Shown here in pieces: positions 16,930 to 25,799 of a DNA stretch of 64,000 nucleotides; position 1 is the first letter of the stretch; every line of letters begins with the position of its first letter. The translations under genes were made by a program, and so were the position numbers. The stretch is from Vibrio hepatarius (GTDB lineage Bacteria > Pseudomonadota > Gammaproteobacteria > Enterobacterales > Vibrionaceae): assembly GCF_018860525.1 (NCBI RefSeq), contig NZ_JAHKPM010000060.1, positions 62,001-126,000 on the forward strand. The letters run 5' to 3'. A model generated the notes under the pieces. It worked only from the letters and a program-made list of their open reading frames with translations. It searched no databases and was not told where the DNA came from.

Positions 16930-16957
16930 AAAAAAACCAGCTCAAGAGAGCTGGTTA
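16930..16957 (-). terminator. Terminator of the tRNA-Tyr operon
   Basis: On the minus strand AACCAGCTC and GAGCTGGTT form a 9-bp stem followed by TTTTTTTA, ten bases beyond the last tRNA. Confidence 0.9.
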
Positions 16958-16966
16958 TATTGAATA

Positions 16967-17051
16967 TGGTGGAGGGGGACGGATTCGAACCATCGAAGGC
17001 AGTGCCAGCAGATTTACAGTCTGATCCCTTTGGCCACTCGGGAACCCCTCC
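16967..17051 (-). tRNA. tRNA-Tyr (GTA), promoter-distal copy
   Basis: 85-nt class II tRNA with encoded CCA. Anticodon GTA in ACTGTAAATC, acceptor GGAGGGG/CCCCTCC, T-loop TTCGAAT, and a long variable arm. Sequence closely follows E. coli tRNA-Tyr. Third gene transcribed in a tandem of three. Confidence 0.97.
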
Positions 17052-17107
17052 AGGGTGTTTTTATCCTTAATTGATGTTTTCCCAACACAGCAATCAAGCC
17101 TTATATA

Positions 17108-17192
17108 TGGTGGAGGGGGACGGATTCGAACCATCGAAGGCAGTGCCAGCAGATTTACAGTCTGATCCCTTTGGCCACTCGGGAACCCCTCC
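17108..17192 (-). tRNA. tRNA-Tyr (GTA), middle copy
   Basis: 85 nt, identical by eye to the copy at 16967-17051, including encoded CCA and GTA anticodon. Separated from its neighbours by 56-base spacers that are themselves nearly identical. Confidence 0.97.
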
Positions 17193-17248
17193 AGGGTGTT
17201 TTTATCCTTAATCGATGTTTTCCCAACACAGCAATCAAGCGTTAAATA

Positions 17249-17333
17249 TGGTGGAGGGAGACGGATTCGAACCATCGAAGGCAGTGCCAGCAGATTTACA
17301 GTCTGATCCCTTTGGCCACTCGGGAACCCCTCC
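17249..17333 (-). tRNA. tRNA-Tyr (GTA), promoter-proximal copy
   Basis: 85 nt, same as the other two except for one base in the 3' acceptor strand (TCCCTCC instead of CCCCTCC). This changes the last acceptor pair from G7-C66 to a G7-U66 wobble, which should be tolerated. Confidence 0.97.
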
Positions 17334-17390
17334 AGGGTATTTTTATCCTTAATCGATGTCTTCCCAACACATCAATCAAGCGAGGACCGA

Positions 17391-17418
17391 ATGATAGCAA
17401 ACTCGTTAAAGCTGTAAA
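17391..17418 (-). promoter_or_regulatory. Promoter of the tRNA-Tyr operon
   Basis: Minus-strand -35 TTTACA (17413-17418) and -10 TATCAT (17391-17396) with 16-base spacing. A GC-rich discriminator (CGGTCCTCGC) follows, as in stable RNA promoters under stringent control. Confidence 0.7.
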
Positions 17419-17798
17419 GCCTTTTCTTGTAATTTTGAATTGAATGCTGACTTTTTGGGCAAAGAGGGAAGGAATGAGTATTAATTTAGTAAAGATAAGT
17501 TTATTTTCTCTTAAATTTCATTGATTTAGTTTTTTTTGGAGTAGAGTGTAGGCGCTTTAGTCATATCTAGCACTAAGGCTTCTCATCCTAATTGAGTATA
17601 TTTTGATGATGTTGAGGGTTGTAAATCACTCCAAACAGCATAAAGAGTGGAGTTATTGATTGTGGATAGGGCGGATAATATGACCGAATGAACCAAAGTC
17701 TGAACTTACAGTTTATTTCTTTCTCTTTACATTGCTTGACGTTTTTAATGTTGTTAACCAAGTAAACTATATGTAGCTTTTTGATACAGAACCTAATC
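17419..17798. other. Intergenic region, no gene supported
   Basis: 380 AT-rich bases between the tRNA promoter and vexG. The frames here lack ribosome sites or protein-like composition. The right part should hold the vexG promoter, but I see no convincing operator. Confidence 0.5.
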
Positions 17799-18863
17799 AT
17801 GAAAAAAACAATTATTCTAAGTATCGTTTCGTTTTCATTGGCGGTAATAACGTCAGTGGCCAGTGCTCGAAATGGTCAGATGCAAGCCGTCACTGTAGTA
17901 ACAGAACAAGTCCAAAGTCATCAAATTTCTCAATCATTAACTTTAGTGGGTAAAATTGAAGCCAAACAATCCGTGGTTATAGCCTCTGAAGTGACTGGTC
18001 GAGTGAATAGGATTGCTGTAAAAGCGAATCAGCAAGTTAACACCGATCAGATGCTTATTCAGTTAGATGATGATAAAGCTAAGGCCAGTATTGCTGAAGC
18101 AAATGCTTATCTTACTGATGAACTACGTAAACTTAAAGAATTTGAACGGTTGGCGAAAAGCAATGCGATTACTCAAACCGAGATTGATGCTCAGAAAGCG
18201 AGTGTCGACATCGCTGGGGCACGCTTGGATGCAGCCAAGGCTGACCTTAGTGACTTGCATATCAAAGCGCCTTTTTCAGGAACCGTCGGTTTTATTGATT
18301 TTAGTCTTGGTAAGTTAGTCACCGCAGGGGATGAGTTAGTTACATTGGATGATCTATCGGTGATGCAGCTTGATCTGCAAGTGCCGGAACGTTACCTATC
18401 ACAAATTTCTAAAGGAATGGAAGTCATAGCGACAACGGCTGCTTGGAATGGCCAAGAATTCAGGGGACAGGTTGTAGGTGTGGATTCGAGAATCAATCAG
18501 GAGACCTTGAACTTACGAGTACGGATTCACTTTCTAAATCCAATCAGTAAGCTTAAACCTGGTATGTTAGTGACGGCAACCATGGCTTTCACTGCTTTAG
18601 AGGCTCCTATTATCGCAGTACAGTCTCTTGAATATTCAGGCACTAAACGCTACGTGTACCTTGTTGATGCGAACAATAAGGTTAAGCGAACTCAAGTCTT
18701 TTTGGGTGCTCGTATTGGTAATCAGGTTGTCATAGAGCGAGGGGTATCAATTGGCGATAAAATTGTTGTTCAAGGTATAGTTAATATGCGTGACGGGATT
18801 TCTGTAACTGAGCTTAATCAGAGTAGTCAGTCAGATGAGGCTCTACTGGAAGGAGCTGGCTAA
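17799..18863 (+). CDS. vexG: RND efflux periplasmic adaptor (VexG-like)
   Basis: 354 residues. Signal peptide MKKTIILSIVSFSLAVITSVASA; then the membrane-fusion-protein order: barrel-sandwich half (VGKIEAKQSVVIASEVTGRV), a short coiled hairpin (residues about 90-140), the second lipoyl half (LHIKAPFSGTVGFID), then beta-barrel and membrane-proximal domains. It links the inner-membrane pump to an outer-membrane channel, encoded elsewhere. The TAA overlaps the pump's ATG. A TTG 18 bases upstream is an alternative start. The name comes from the treC-vexG-vexH-yitT order that I recall for V. cholerae VC0913-VC0914. Confidence 0.85.
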   Translation: MKKTIILSIVSFSLAVITSVASARNGQMQAVTVVTEQVQSHQISQSLTLVGKIEAKQSVVIASEVTGRVNRIAVKANQQVNTDQMLIQLDDDKAKASIAEANAYLTDELRKLKEFERLAKSNAITQTEIDAQKASVDIAGARLDAAKADLSDLHIKAPFSGTVGFIDFSLGKLVTAGDELVTLDDLSVMQLDLQVPERYLSQISKGMEVIATTAAWNGQEFRGQVVGVDSRINQETLNLRVRIHFLNPISKLKPGMLVTATMAFTALEAPIIAVQSLEYSGTKRYVYLVDANNKVKRTQVFLGARIGNQVVIERGVSIGDKIVVQGIVNMRDGISVTELNQSSQSDEALLEGAG

Positions 18864-21800
18864 TGTGGTTATCTGATGTTGCAGTAAAACGGCCTGTTGC
18901 TGCGGTCGTACTTAGTTTGCTCCTATGTGTATTCGGTATTGTTTCATTTAATAAGCTCGCTGTGCGTGAAATGCCTGATATTGAAAGCCCAGTGGTTTCT
19001 ATCAGTACTCGATATGAAGGCTCCTCTGCAACCATAATTGAAAGTCAGATTACGTCAATACTGGAGGATCAATTATCCGGTATAAGTGGTATTGATCAAA
19101 TTGAGTCAACCACACGAAATAGTATGTCGCAAATCATGATTACCTTTGAGCTTGGTTATGATCTTAATACTGGCGTGAGTGATGTTAGAGATGCGGTATC
19201 TAGAGCGCAGAGGTCTTTACCTGATGAAGCTGATGATCCGATTGTCTATAAGAACAATGGCTCTGGTGAAGCCTCCTTATATATTAATTTGAGTTCTTCT
19301 CAAATGGATCGGACACAGTTAACTGATTACGTTGATCGAGTACTTCTAGATAGGTTCAGTCTCATTTCGGGTGTGAGTTCTGTGGATATATCAGGCGGTC
19401 TTTATAAAGTAATGTACGTCAGGCTAAAGCCAGCCGAAATGGCAGGACGTGGAGTAACAACAGCCGATATCACCACTGCACTTAATAATGAAAATATTGA
19501 GAGCCCTGGCGGGGAAGTACGTAATGACCAAATCGTCATGTCTGTACGCACCGCGCGAAGCTACAACAAAGCTGAAGACTTTGAATATTTGGTGGTAAAG
19601 CGAGCCAGCGATAATGCTCCAATATATCTCAAAGATGTGGCTGATGTGTTTATTGGTGCTGAAAATGAGAGCTCTACTTTTAAAAGTGATGGCATTGTTA
19701 ATGTCAGCATGGGGATAGTGCCGCAGTCTGACGCTAACCCGCTTGATGTGGCAGATCGAGTTCATGAGGAAGTGGAAAAAATCCAGAAGTTTTTACCAGA
19801 GGGGACTCGGCTTGCCATTGATTATGACTCGACAGTATTTATAGAACGCTCTATCACAGAAGTCTATAACACTTTATTTATCACAGGGGGTTTAGTTGTT
19901 CTCGTTCTTTATATTTTTATTGGCCAAGTTAGGGCGACCCTTATTCCTGCTGTTACCGTTCCGGTTGCTTTAACCTCTTCTTTTATCGCCGCTTACTACT
20001 TTGGTTTTTCAGTAAACCTTATTACTTTAATGGCACTTATTTTATCCATTGGTTTAGTTGTTGATGATGCGATTGTGGTGGTAGAGAACATATTTCATCA
20101 TATTGAAAGAGGTGAAAAGCCGCTCCTAGCCGCTTATAAAGGAACGCGAGAAGTTGGATTTGCTGTTGTGGCAACCACATTGGTTTTGGTGATGGTTTTT
20201 CTGCCTATCTCTTTTATGGACGGTATGGTTGGATTACTGTTTACTGAGTTCTCTGTTTTGCTCGCGATGGCTGTTATTTTTTCGTCTCTCATTGCATTGA
20301 CTTTGACTCCTGTGCTGAGTAGCCACTTATTAAAAGCGAATGTGAAGCCAAATCGATTTAATCAACGTGTTGATCGTCTTTTCTCCTGTCTTGAAACGGG
20401 TTATCGGAAGCTACTCTCAATGACCTTAAAGTGGACGTGGTCTGCTCCTATTATTATTTTGGCTTGTGTGGCAGGAAGTTGGGGGTTAATGCAACAGATA
20501 CCTTCTCAATTAGCTCCATCAGAAGACCGTGGTGTTGTGTTTGCTTTTGTTAGGGGGGCTGATGCAACCAGTTACAACCGAATGGCGGCAAATATGGAAA
20601 GCGTTGAGCAACGTTTACTGCCAATGTTGGGAGGAGGATTTCTCAAATCATTTAGTATTCAGTCGCCTGCTTTTGGTGGTAATGCTGGTGACCAGACTGG
20701 ATTTGTTATCATGATACTTGATGATTGGAATGATCGTGATGTAACAGCCACACAAGCTTTAGCTAAAGTAAAACAAGCGCTAAGTGGTATTCCTGATGTG
20801 CGTATATTCCCGTTTATGCCAGGCTTTCGAGGTGGCTCTAGTGAACCAGTCCAGTTTGTTTTGGGTGGCGCTGATTACTCTGAACTAAAAGCCTGGGCAG
20901 AGAAAATAGAGCAGCTTGCCGAAGTTTCTCCCATGATGGAAGGTGCTGATATTGATTACTCAGAGCGCACACCAGAGTTAGTGGTGAATGTAGATAAACA
21001 GCGAGCCGCTGAGCTAGGTATTAGTATCTCAGATATTTCTGATACGCTTGAAATTATGCTGGGAGGGAAAAGTGAAACGACCTTTATTGAGCGTGGTGAA
21101 GAATACGATGTGTATTTACGTGGTGATGAAAACCGTTTTAATAATGCAACGGATCTTAGTCAAATCTACTTAAGGACTAGCTCTGGCGAGTTAGTCACTT
21201 TAGATGCGGTAACTAAGATAGAAGAAGTCGCTTCATCTATTCGCTTGTCTCACTTCAATAAACAAAAATCAATCACAGTAACGGCTAACTTATCAGAAGG
21301 TTATACCTTAGGAGAGGCGTTAGACTATTTAGACCAACAAGCTATTGAGATACTGCCTGGTGATGTTTCGGTCAGTTATGCCGGGGAATCAAAAGATTAT
21401 AAGGAGAATCAATCGAGTATTTTGCTTGTATTTGGTTTAGCTTTGCTTGTTGCTTACCTAGTATTAGCGGCGCAGTTTGAGAGCTTTATCAACCCCTTAG
21501 TTGTTATGTTCACAGTACCCATGGGAATATTTGGTGGCTTTATAGGACTACTAGTTATGGGGCAAGGACTCAATATATACAGCCAAATAGGCATGATAAT
21601 GTTGATTGGTATGGTAACCAAGAATGGTATTTTAATTGTCGAGTTTGCTAACCAGCTACGTGATAGAGGTTTTGCATTTGAAAAAGCGATTATTGATGCG
21701 TCAGCTCGACGTTTACGACCTATTATGATGACGGCCTTCACTACCTTGGCTGGGGCGATACCACTGATCTTTTCTTCTGGCGCTGGATATGAGAGTCGAG

Positions 21801-21973
21801 TGGCTGTCGGGAGCGTTATTTTCTTTGGAATGGGCTTTGCGACGTTAGTTACTTTGTTTGTTATTCCTGCAATGTATCGACTTATTTCAATATCAACTCG
21901 ATCGCCTGGGCATGTCGAAGCTGAATTAAACAAGGAACTTAGCCATGATGTGAAAGCGCGCAGTTCACACTAA
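18863..21973 (+). CDS. vexH: RND multidrug efflux pump (VexH-like)
   Basis: 1036 residues, the usual size of AcrB-type proton-driven exporters. Twelve membrane helices are expected: one at residues 10-30, a group at about 335-530, one at about 870-890 after the second periplasmic loop, and the rest to about 1010. GLVVDDAIVVVENI in TM4 has the paired aspartates of the proton relay, and TREVGFAVVATTLVLV is conserved. MWLSDVAVKRPVAAVV is a typical MexF/VexH-like start. Coupled to vexG by a TAATG overlap. No local regulator or outer-membrane channel gene. Confidence 0.92.
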   Translation: MWLSDVAVKRPVAAVVLSLLLCVFGIVSFNKLAVREMPDIESPVVSISTRYEGSSATIIESQITSILEDQLSGISGIDQIESTTRNSMSQIMITFELGYDLNTGVSDVRDAVSRAQRSLPDEADDPIVYKNNGSGEASLYINLSSSQMDRTQLTDYVDRVLLDRFSLISGVSSVDISGGLYKVMYVRLKPAEMAGRGVTTADITTALNNENIESPGGEVRNDQIVMSVRTARSYNKAEDFEYLVVKRASDNAPIYLKDVADVFIGAENESSTFKSDGIVNVSMGIVPQSDANPLDVADRVHEEVEKIQKFLPEGTRLAIDYDSTVFIERSITEVYNTLFITGGLVVLVLYIFIGQVRATLIPAVTVPVALTSSFIAAYYFGFSVNLITLMALILSIGLVVDDAIVVVENIFHHIERGEKPLLAAYKGTREVGFAVVATTLVLVMVFLPISFMDGMVGLLFTEFSVLLAMAVIFSSLIALTLTPVLSSHLLKANVKPNRFNQRVDRLFSCLETGYRKLLSMTLKWTWSAPIIILACVAGSWGLMQQIPSQLAPSEDRGVVFAFVRGADATSYNRMAANMESVEQRLLPMLGGGFLKSFSIQSPAFGGNAGDQTGFVIMILDDWNDRDVTATQALAKVKQALSGIPDVRIFPFMPGFRGGSSEPVQFVLGGADYSELKAWAEKIEQLAEVSPMMEGADIDYSERTPELVVNVDKQRAAELGISISDISDTLEIMLGGKSETTFIERGEEYDVYLRGDENRFNNATDLSQIYLRTSSGELVTLDAVTKIEEVASSIRLSHFNKQKSITVTANLSEGYTLGEALDYLDQQAIEILPGDVSVSYAGESKDYKENQSSILLVFGLALLVAYLVLAAQFESFINPLVVMFTVPMGIFGGFIGLLVMGQGLNIYSQIGMIMLIGMVTKNGILIVEFANQLRDRGFAFEKAIIDASARRLRPIMMTAFTTLAGAIPLIFSSGAGYESRVAVGSVIFFGMGFATLVTLFVIPAMYRLISISTRSPGHVEAELNKELSHDVKARSSH

Positions 21974-21977
21974 GTCT

Positions 21978-22009
21978 CACCCAGCTCTTTAGTAATAAGG
22001 AGCTGGGTG
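21978..22009. terminator. Hairpin between vexH and a convergent gene
   Basis: CACCCAGCTC (21978-21987) pairs perfectly with GAGCTGGGTG (22000-22009). It lies between convergent stops, so it could end both transcripts, although neither side has a T tract. Confidence 0.6.
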
Positions 22010-22017
22010 AATGAATG

Positions 22018-22617
22018 CTATCCGTAGTGGACAGAGTAGCGGGTAGGTTTGTGATTCATTGCCAGGACTATATTGAGTAAAATGGCACCTAGAATAGATA
22101 AAGATATGCTGGTGAGTGAAACAAAAAAGCATGAAGTGGCGAGAATACAGCAGTCAATGGCTAGCTGACATTTACCAGCAGAAATGCCATATTTATCTTG
22201 TATGAATAAGCAAAGTACGTTGAATCCGCCAAGGCTCGAGCAATGGCGAAATAAAATCAGCATACCTAACCCCATCAACAGTCCTCCAGCTACAGCGCAG
22301 TACACGCTGTTAATTGTTTCTAGGCTGATAACAAGGTAAAGGTGATCAGACAGTACAGATACCAGAGCACCTGAAATCATACTACTTGTTGCAAATCGAG
22401 GACCAAATCGACGCCATGCAAGAACATAAAAAGGGCAGTTGGTTAGAAAATAAACTACGCCAAAAGAAAGCGGTACGAACTGACTAAACAAAAGAGCTAA
22501 GCCTGTTGTCCCGCCGGTTAACAATTTGGCAGATTGAAGAAAGAAAATGCCTTGTGCGACAAGAAATGAGCCAGTTAAAATCGCCATCCAGTCTTCTTTG
22601 GGTGAATGTTTGTCCAT
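22018..22617 (-). CDS. YitT-family membrane protein
   Basis: 199 residues with five to six hydrophobic helices and almost no soluble part. AKLLTGGTTGLALLFSQFVP and LFRHCSSLGGFNVLCLFIQD match the YitT/DUF161 membrane region; the C-terminal soluble DUF2179 domain of long YitT proteins is missing, as in other short proteobacterial members. Substrate and role unknown. It faces vexH and is followed upstream by the glyA promoter region. Confidence 0.75.
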   Translation of the reverse strand: MDKHSPKEDWMAILTGSFLVAQGIFFLQSAKLLTGGTTGLALLFSQFVPLSFGVVYFLTNCPFYVLAWRRFGPRFATSSMISGALVSVLSDHLYLVISLETINSVYCAVAGGLLMGLGMLILFRHCSSLGGFNVLCLFIQDKYGISAGKCQLAIDCCILATSCFFVSLTSISLSILGAILLNIVLAMNHKPTRYSVHYG

Positions 22618-22980
22618 TGAATAAAAATAAAATAGTAAATAATGGCAGGCATGGTAGTGAAAAAAAATCGATTTCGGTAGCTTGGTAGATACATTTCAGG
22701 TAAACCTATGTACTTATCGTTTTACGATCCGTAAAGAGAAAAATTGACACTTTTGTTATCCATATACTTTTTTGGCAACAATAGGTGACACCTTCTGCGT
22801 CACTCCGTGAAAAGCCCTTATAAGAAAAAGTATAATTTTCTCTTTATGGCTATCATCAAATTATGTAGAATGCGCGCTATTAACGCAATGCAAACGTTTG
22901 CGTGGGTTTATTTATGTAGGTTAATAGGCTATTCGTAGATTTTTATCAATTTCAGTTTAACTCTGAGTTAGGAGATATAG
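22618..22980. other. YitT-glyA intergenic region with the glyA promoter
   Basis: 363 bases without a gene. On the plus strand TTTATG (22843-22848) and TAGAAT (22866-22871) are 17 bases apart and are a plausible glyA promoter, placing the PurR box at 22888 just downstream of the start site. No glycine riboswitch motif was found. Confidence 0.55.
22888..22903. promoter_or_regulatory. PurR operator of glyA
   Basis: ATGCAAACGTTTGCGT matches the PurR box in all but one or two positions. It lies 78 bases before the glyA start. PurR represses glyA in E. coli because GlyA supplies glycine and one-carbon units for purines, so the site fits the gene. Confidence 0.9.
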
Positions 22981-24231
22981 ATGCTAAAGCGTGATATGAA
23001 CATTGCAGATTATGATGCGGAATTGTTCACTGCGATCCAAGAAGAAACTCGTCGCCAAGAAGAGCATATAGAACTTATTGCGTCAGAGAATTATACCAGT
23101 CCAAGAGTCATGGAAGCACAGGGCTCTCAACTTACTAACAAGTATGCTGAAGGCTATCCTGGAAAGCGCTACTACGGTGGCTGTGAGTATGTTGATAAAG
23201 CTGAAGCCTTAGCGATTGATCGTGCATGTCAACTTTTTGGTTGTGCGTATGCTAATGTTCAACCTCATTCTGGTTCACAAGCAAATAGTGCCGTTTATAT
23301 GGCATTGCTTAATCCTGGTGATACTGTATTGGGAATGAGTTTAGCACATGGTGGTCATTTGACTCATGGCTCACCGGTTAACTTCTCAGGCAAGCATTAC
23401 AACATCATTCCTTACGGTATTGATGAAGCAGGCCAGATTAACTACGATGAAATGGAATCACTGGCATTAGAGCATAAGCCTAAGATGATCATTGGTGGTT
23501 TTTCAGCTTACTCTCAAATTGTTGACTGGGCACGTATGCGTGACATTGCCGACAAGGTTAATGCCTACTTATTTGTTGATATGGCCCATGTTGCCGGTCT
23601 TATTGCTGCTGGTGTATACCCTACACCAGTCCCCCATGCCCATGTCGTGTCGACAACTACCCATAAAACACTTGCAGGCCCTCGTGGCGGATTGATCCTT
23701 TCCAATGCTGGTGAGGAAATGTATAAGAAGCTCAATTCTGCGGTATTCCCAGGTGGCCAAGGTGGCCCACTTATGCACGTTATCGCGGGTAAAGCCGTTG
23801 CTTTCAAGGAAGCACTTGAGCCTGAGTTTACTGCTTACCAAGAACGTGTGGTTAAGAATGCCAAAGCTATGGTTGCTCAGTTCCAAGAACGTGGCTTTAA
23901 AATTGTCTCGAATGGTACTGAAAACCATCTATTTTTAGTTGATTTGATTGACAAGGATATTACAGGTAAAGATGCTGATGCAGCGTTAGGATCTGCCAAT
24001 ATCACAGTTAACAAGAATTCGGTACCTAATGACCCACGCAGCCCGTTTGTAACATCTGGTATTCGTATTGGATCGCCAGCTATTACTCGTCGTGGCTTTA
24101 CTGAAGCTGATGCTAAAGAGCTTGCTAACTGGATGTGTGATGTACTAGATAACCTTGGTAATGAAGATGTAATAGCCTCAACGAAGGCTAAGGTTTTAGA
24201 TATCTGTAAGCGTTTACCTGTTTACGCTTAA
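22981..24231 (+). CDS. glyA: Serine hydroxymethyltransferase
   Basis: Interconverts serine plus THF and glycine plus 5,10-methylene-THF, with PLP. 416 residues, family size. IELIASENYTSPRVMEAQGS, KYAEGYPGKRYYGGCEYVD and STTTHKTLAGPRGG (with the PLP-binding lysine) are diagnostic. TAGGAG lies 6 nt before the ATG. Single-gene unit with its own PurR box and terminator. Confidence 0.98.
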   Translation: MLKRDMNIADYDAELFTAIQEETRRQEEHIELIASENYTSPRVMEAQGSQLTNKYAEGYPGKRYYGGCEYVDKAEALAIDRACQLFGCAYANVQPHSGSQANSAVYMALLNPGDTVLGMSLAHGGHLTHGSPVNFSGKHYNIIPYGIDEAGQINYDEMESLALEHKPKMIIGGFSAYSQIVDWARMRDIADKVNAYLFVDMAHVAGLIAAGVYPTPVPHAHVVSTTTHKTLAGPRGGLILSNAGEEMYKKLNSAVFPGGQGGPLMHVIAGKAVAFKEALEPEFTAYQERVVKNAKAMVAQFQERGFKIVSNGTENHLFLVDLIDKDITGKDADAALGSANITVNKNSVPNDPRSPFVTSGIRIGSPAITRRGFTEADAKELANWMCDVLDNLGNEDVIASTKAKVLDICKRLPVYA

Positions 24232-24245
24232 GTTTTATAATGCAG

Positions 24246-24283
24246 AAAAAGGCGGTTGATGTCATCTATCAGCCGCCTTTTTA
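24246..24283 (+). terminator. Terminator of glyA
   Basis: AAAGGCGG with TGAT inside pairs with ATCA and CCGCCTTT (24248-24280), interrupted by one mismatch, and ends in a T tract. It also has A runs on the left, so it can serve the convergent lipoprotein gene. Confidence 0.85.
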
Positions 24284-24293
24284 TTTCAGTTAA

Positions 24294-24620
24294 TTATTTA
24301 GAAATGCTGAGTAGTGTGCCTGACTTACATTTGAATGAATAGTACTTGCGACTTTCACTGAATTTCCCCAGCCCTTCTCCGTGACAGTAGTCAATATTAA
24401 TGTCACGCATAGTTTGAAGAGTTTCTTCACTGGCTAGAGCAAATTTTGAACCATCTGCGCAGACGATGCGAACTCGGCCGTCATCGCTAACAGAATAGAG
24501 TTCAACCTCTGTATTACACAGTTCAAAAGATGCTTCACGGAAGTTATCTTGTTGAGTGTTTGATGCGCAACCCGCAGTCAATGCAGCGATTGCTACAGCA
24601 ATAAAACCTAGTCTTTTCAT
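24294..24620 (-). CDS. Small cysteine-rich lipoprotein
   Basis: 108 residues from ATG 24620, chosen because AGGGA precedes it and the product begins with a lipoprotein signal, MKRLGFIAVAIAALTAGC (lipid cysteine 18). The mature part has four more cysteines (ELCNTE, IVCADG, DYCHGE, FKCKSG), likely two disulfides. The open frame extends 24 codons further upstream but that part does not look like coding sequence. Family not recognised. Confidence 0.7.
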   Translation of the reverse strand: MKRLGFIAVAIAALTAGCASNTQQDNFREASFELCNTEVELYSVSDDGRVRIVCADGSKFALASEETLQTMRDINIDYCHGEGLGKFSESRKYYSFKCKSGTLLSISK

Positions 24621-24686
24621 TATAATCCCTTGGAAAAATATCGTTTTTGGAGTTATTAGAGCTAGCCTATAGAATAGTGCGATCTC

Positions 24687-24740
24687 ATTCAAGAAGTGAA
24701 CAATAAAAGGGTTGACTGATTCAAGAAGTGAGCAATAAAA
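24687..24740. repeat. 22-bp direct repeat, 32-bp period
   Basis: Two copies of ATTCAAGAAGTGA-CAATAAAA (24687-24708 and 24719-24740) differ at one base (A or G after GTGA). They lie about 70-120 bases upstream of the small lipoprotein gene, next to the lipA terminator. Confidence 0.8.
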
Positions 24741-24769
24741 AAGGCTAACCTAGTCAGTTAACCTTTTTT
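24737..24769 (-). terminator. Terminator of lipA
   Basis: AAAAAAGG-TAAC pairs with GTTA-CCTTTTTT with one internal mismatch. The minus strand ends in a T run, 42 bases past the lipA stop. Confidence 0.75.
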
Positions 24770-24811
24770 AATGGTATTGCTGCCGAAAAATTAACGCTGA
24801 AGTTTACAATA

Positions 24812-25777
24812 TTAGCCTACTTCGATGCCTTGAGCTTGTAGATCTGCATGATAGGAAGAGCGGACAAACGGTCCACAAGCTGCATGCGTAAAACCAAGTT
24901 CAAGTGCTATTTCTTTCAGTTCATCAAATTCAGATGGTGGAACATAACGTTCTACTGGAAGGTGATGGCGGCTGGGCGCAAGATATTGACCAAGGGTTAG
25001 CATAGTCACGCCGTGAGTACGTAGATCCTTTAGAACGTCAATGATTTCTTCTTTCGTTTCACCAAGGCCCATCATAATTCCTGACTTGGTTGGAACAGCA
25101 GGGTGTTGCTCTTTAAACTTTTGCAGAAGCTGTAATGACCATTTGTAATTAGCTCCTGGACGCGCCTTACGATATAAACGTGGAGCGGTCTCAAGGTTAT
25201 GGTTAAAAACATCAGGTGGGTTGTCTTTTAACAGCTCAAGTGCCACGTCCATACGGCCTCTAAAGTCAGGGACTAAAGTTTCGATACGGATGTTGGGATT
25301 TTTTGCACGAATCTCGCGGTTGCAATCAGCAAAATGTTTTGCACCACCATCGCGCAGATCATCGCGGTCTACTGATGTAATAACTACATATTTCAGCTTC
25401 ATATCTGAAATAGTTTGGGCAAGCTTTTGTGGTTCATTTTCTTCAGGTGCAACAGGTCTTCCGTGAGCAACGTCACAGAAAGGACAGCGGCGAGTACAGA
25501 TGGCACCAAGGATCATGAAAGTTGCTGTTCCATGGTTAAAGCACTCCGCTAAGTTAGGGCAGGATGCCTCTTCACAAACGGAATGAAGATTGTTTTTACG
25601 CATTGCAGATTTAATTTCTTGGATGCGCTGGCTGTCAACAGGCAGTTTAATCTTCATCCAGTCCGGTTTGCGTAGAATTTCTTTTTTCTCAGTTGGCATA
25701 TTCTTGACTGGAATTAGTGCCATCTTATCAGCGTCACGGTATTTAACGCCTTTTTCCATTTGGATTGGTTTACTCAT
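24812..25777 (-). CDS. lipA: Lipoyl synthase
   Basis: Radical SAM enzyme inserting two sulfurs into octanoyl groups on E2 and H proteins. 321 residues. The auxiliary cluster motif is VCEEASCPNLAEC, the radical SAM cluster CTRRCPFC, and the third-ligand serine lies in GPFVRSSYHADLQAQ. Follows lipB by 22 bases on the same strand and works on the octanoyl groups LipB attaches. Confidence 0.98.
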   Translation of the reverse strand: MSKPIQMEKGVKYRDADKMALIPVKNMPTEKKEILRKPDWMKIKLPVDSQRIQEIKSAMRKNNLHSVCEEASCPNLAECFNHGTATFMILGAICTRRCPFCDVAHGRPVAPEENEPQKLAQTISDMKLKYVVITSVDRDDLRDGGAKHFADCNREIRAKNPNIRIETLVPDFRGRMDVALELLKDNPPDVFNHNLETAPRLYRKARPGANYKWSLQLLQKFKEQHPAVPTKSGIMMGLGETKEEIIDVLKDLRTHGVTMLTLGQYLAPSRHHLPVERYVPPSEFDELKEIALELGFTHAACGPFVRSSYHADLQAQGIEVG

Positions 25778-25799
25778 GCTTTTTACTTCTCTTTGCTTC

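Larger units (their letters stand above)
16967..17389. repeat. Three tandem 141-bp units carrying tRNA-Tyr
   Basis: Each unit is one 85-bp tRNA plus a 56-bp spacer (AGGGT, then TTTTTATCCTTAAT, CCCAACACA, CAATCAAGC). The third spacer copy, before the first transcribed tRNA, carries a few changes. The array arose by unit duplication; recombination between units could change copy number. Confidence 0.9.

Noticed and set aside
16955..17275. 106-codon minus-strand frame with repeated protein segments
   Set aside because: It is a translation of the tandem tRNA-Tyr units; the repeated peptide mirrors the tRNA repeats.
21454..21933. 159-codon frame antisense to vexH
   Set aside because: A shadow of the coding strand with no ribosome site or protein-like features; the same holds for long antisense frames over metI (9729-10442) and ligA (52685-53071).
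22618..22980. Glycine riboswitch upstream of glyA
   Set aside because: I looked for the paired aptamer motifs and did not find them; the PurR box explains regulation.
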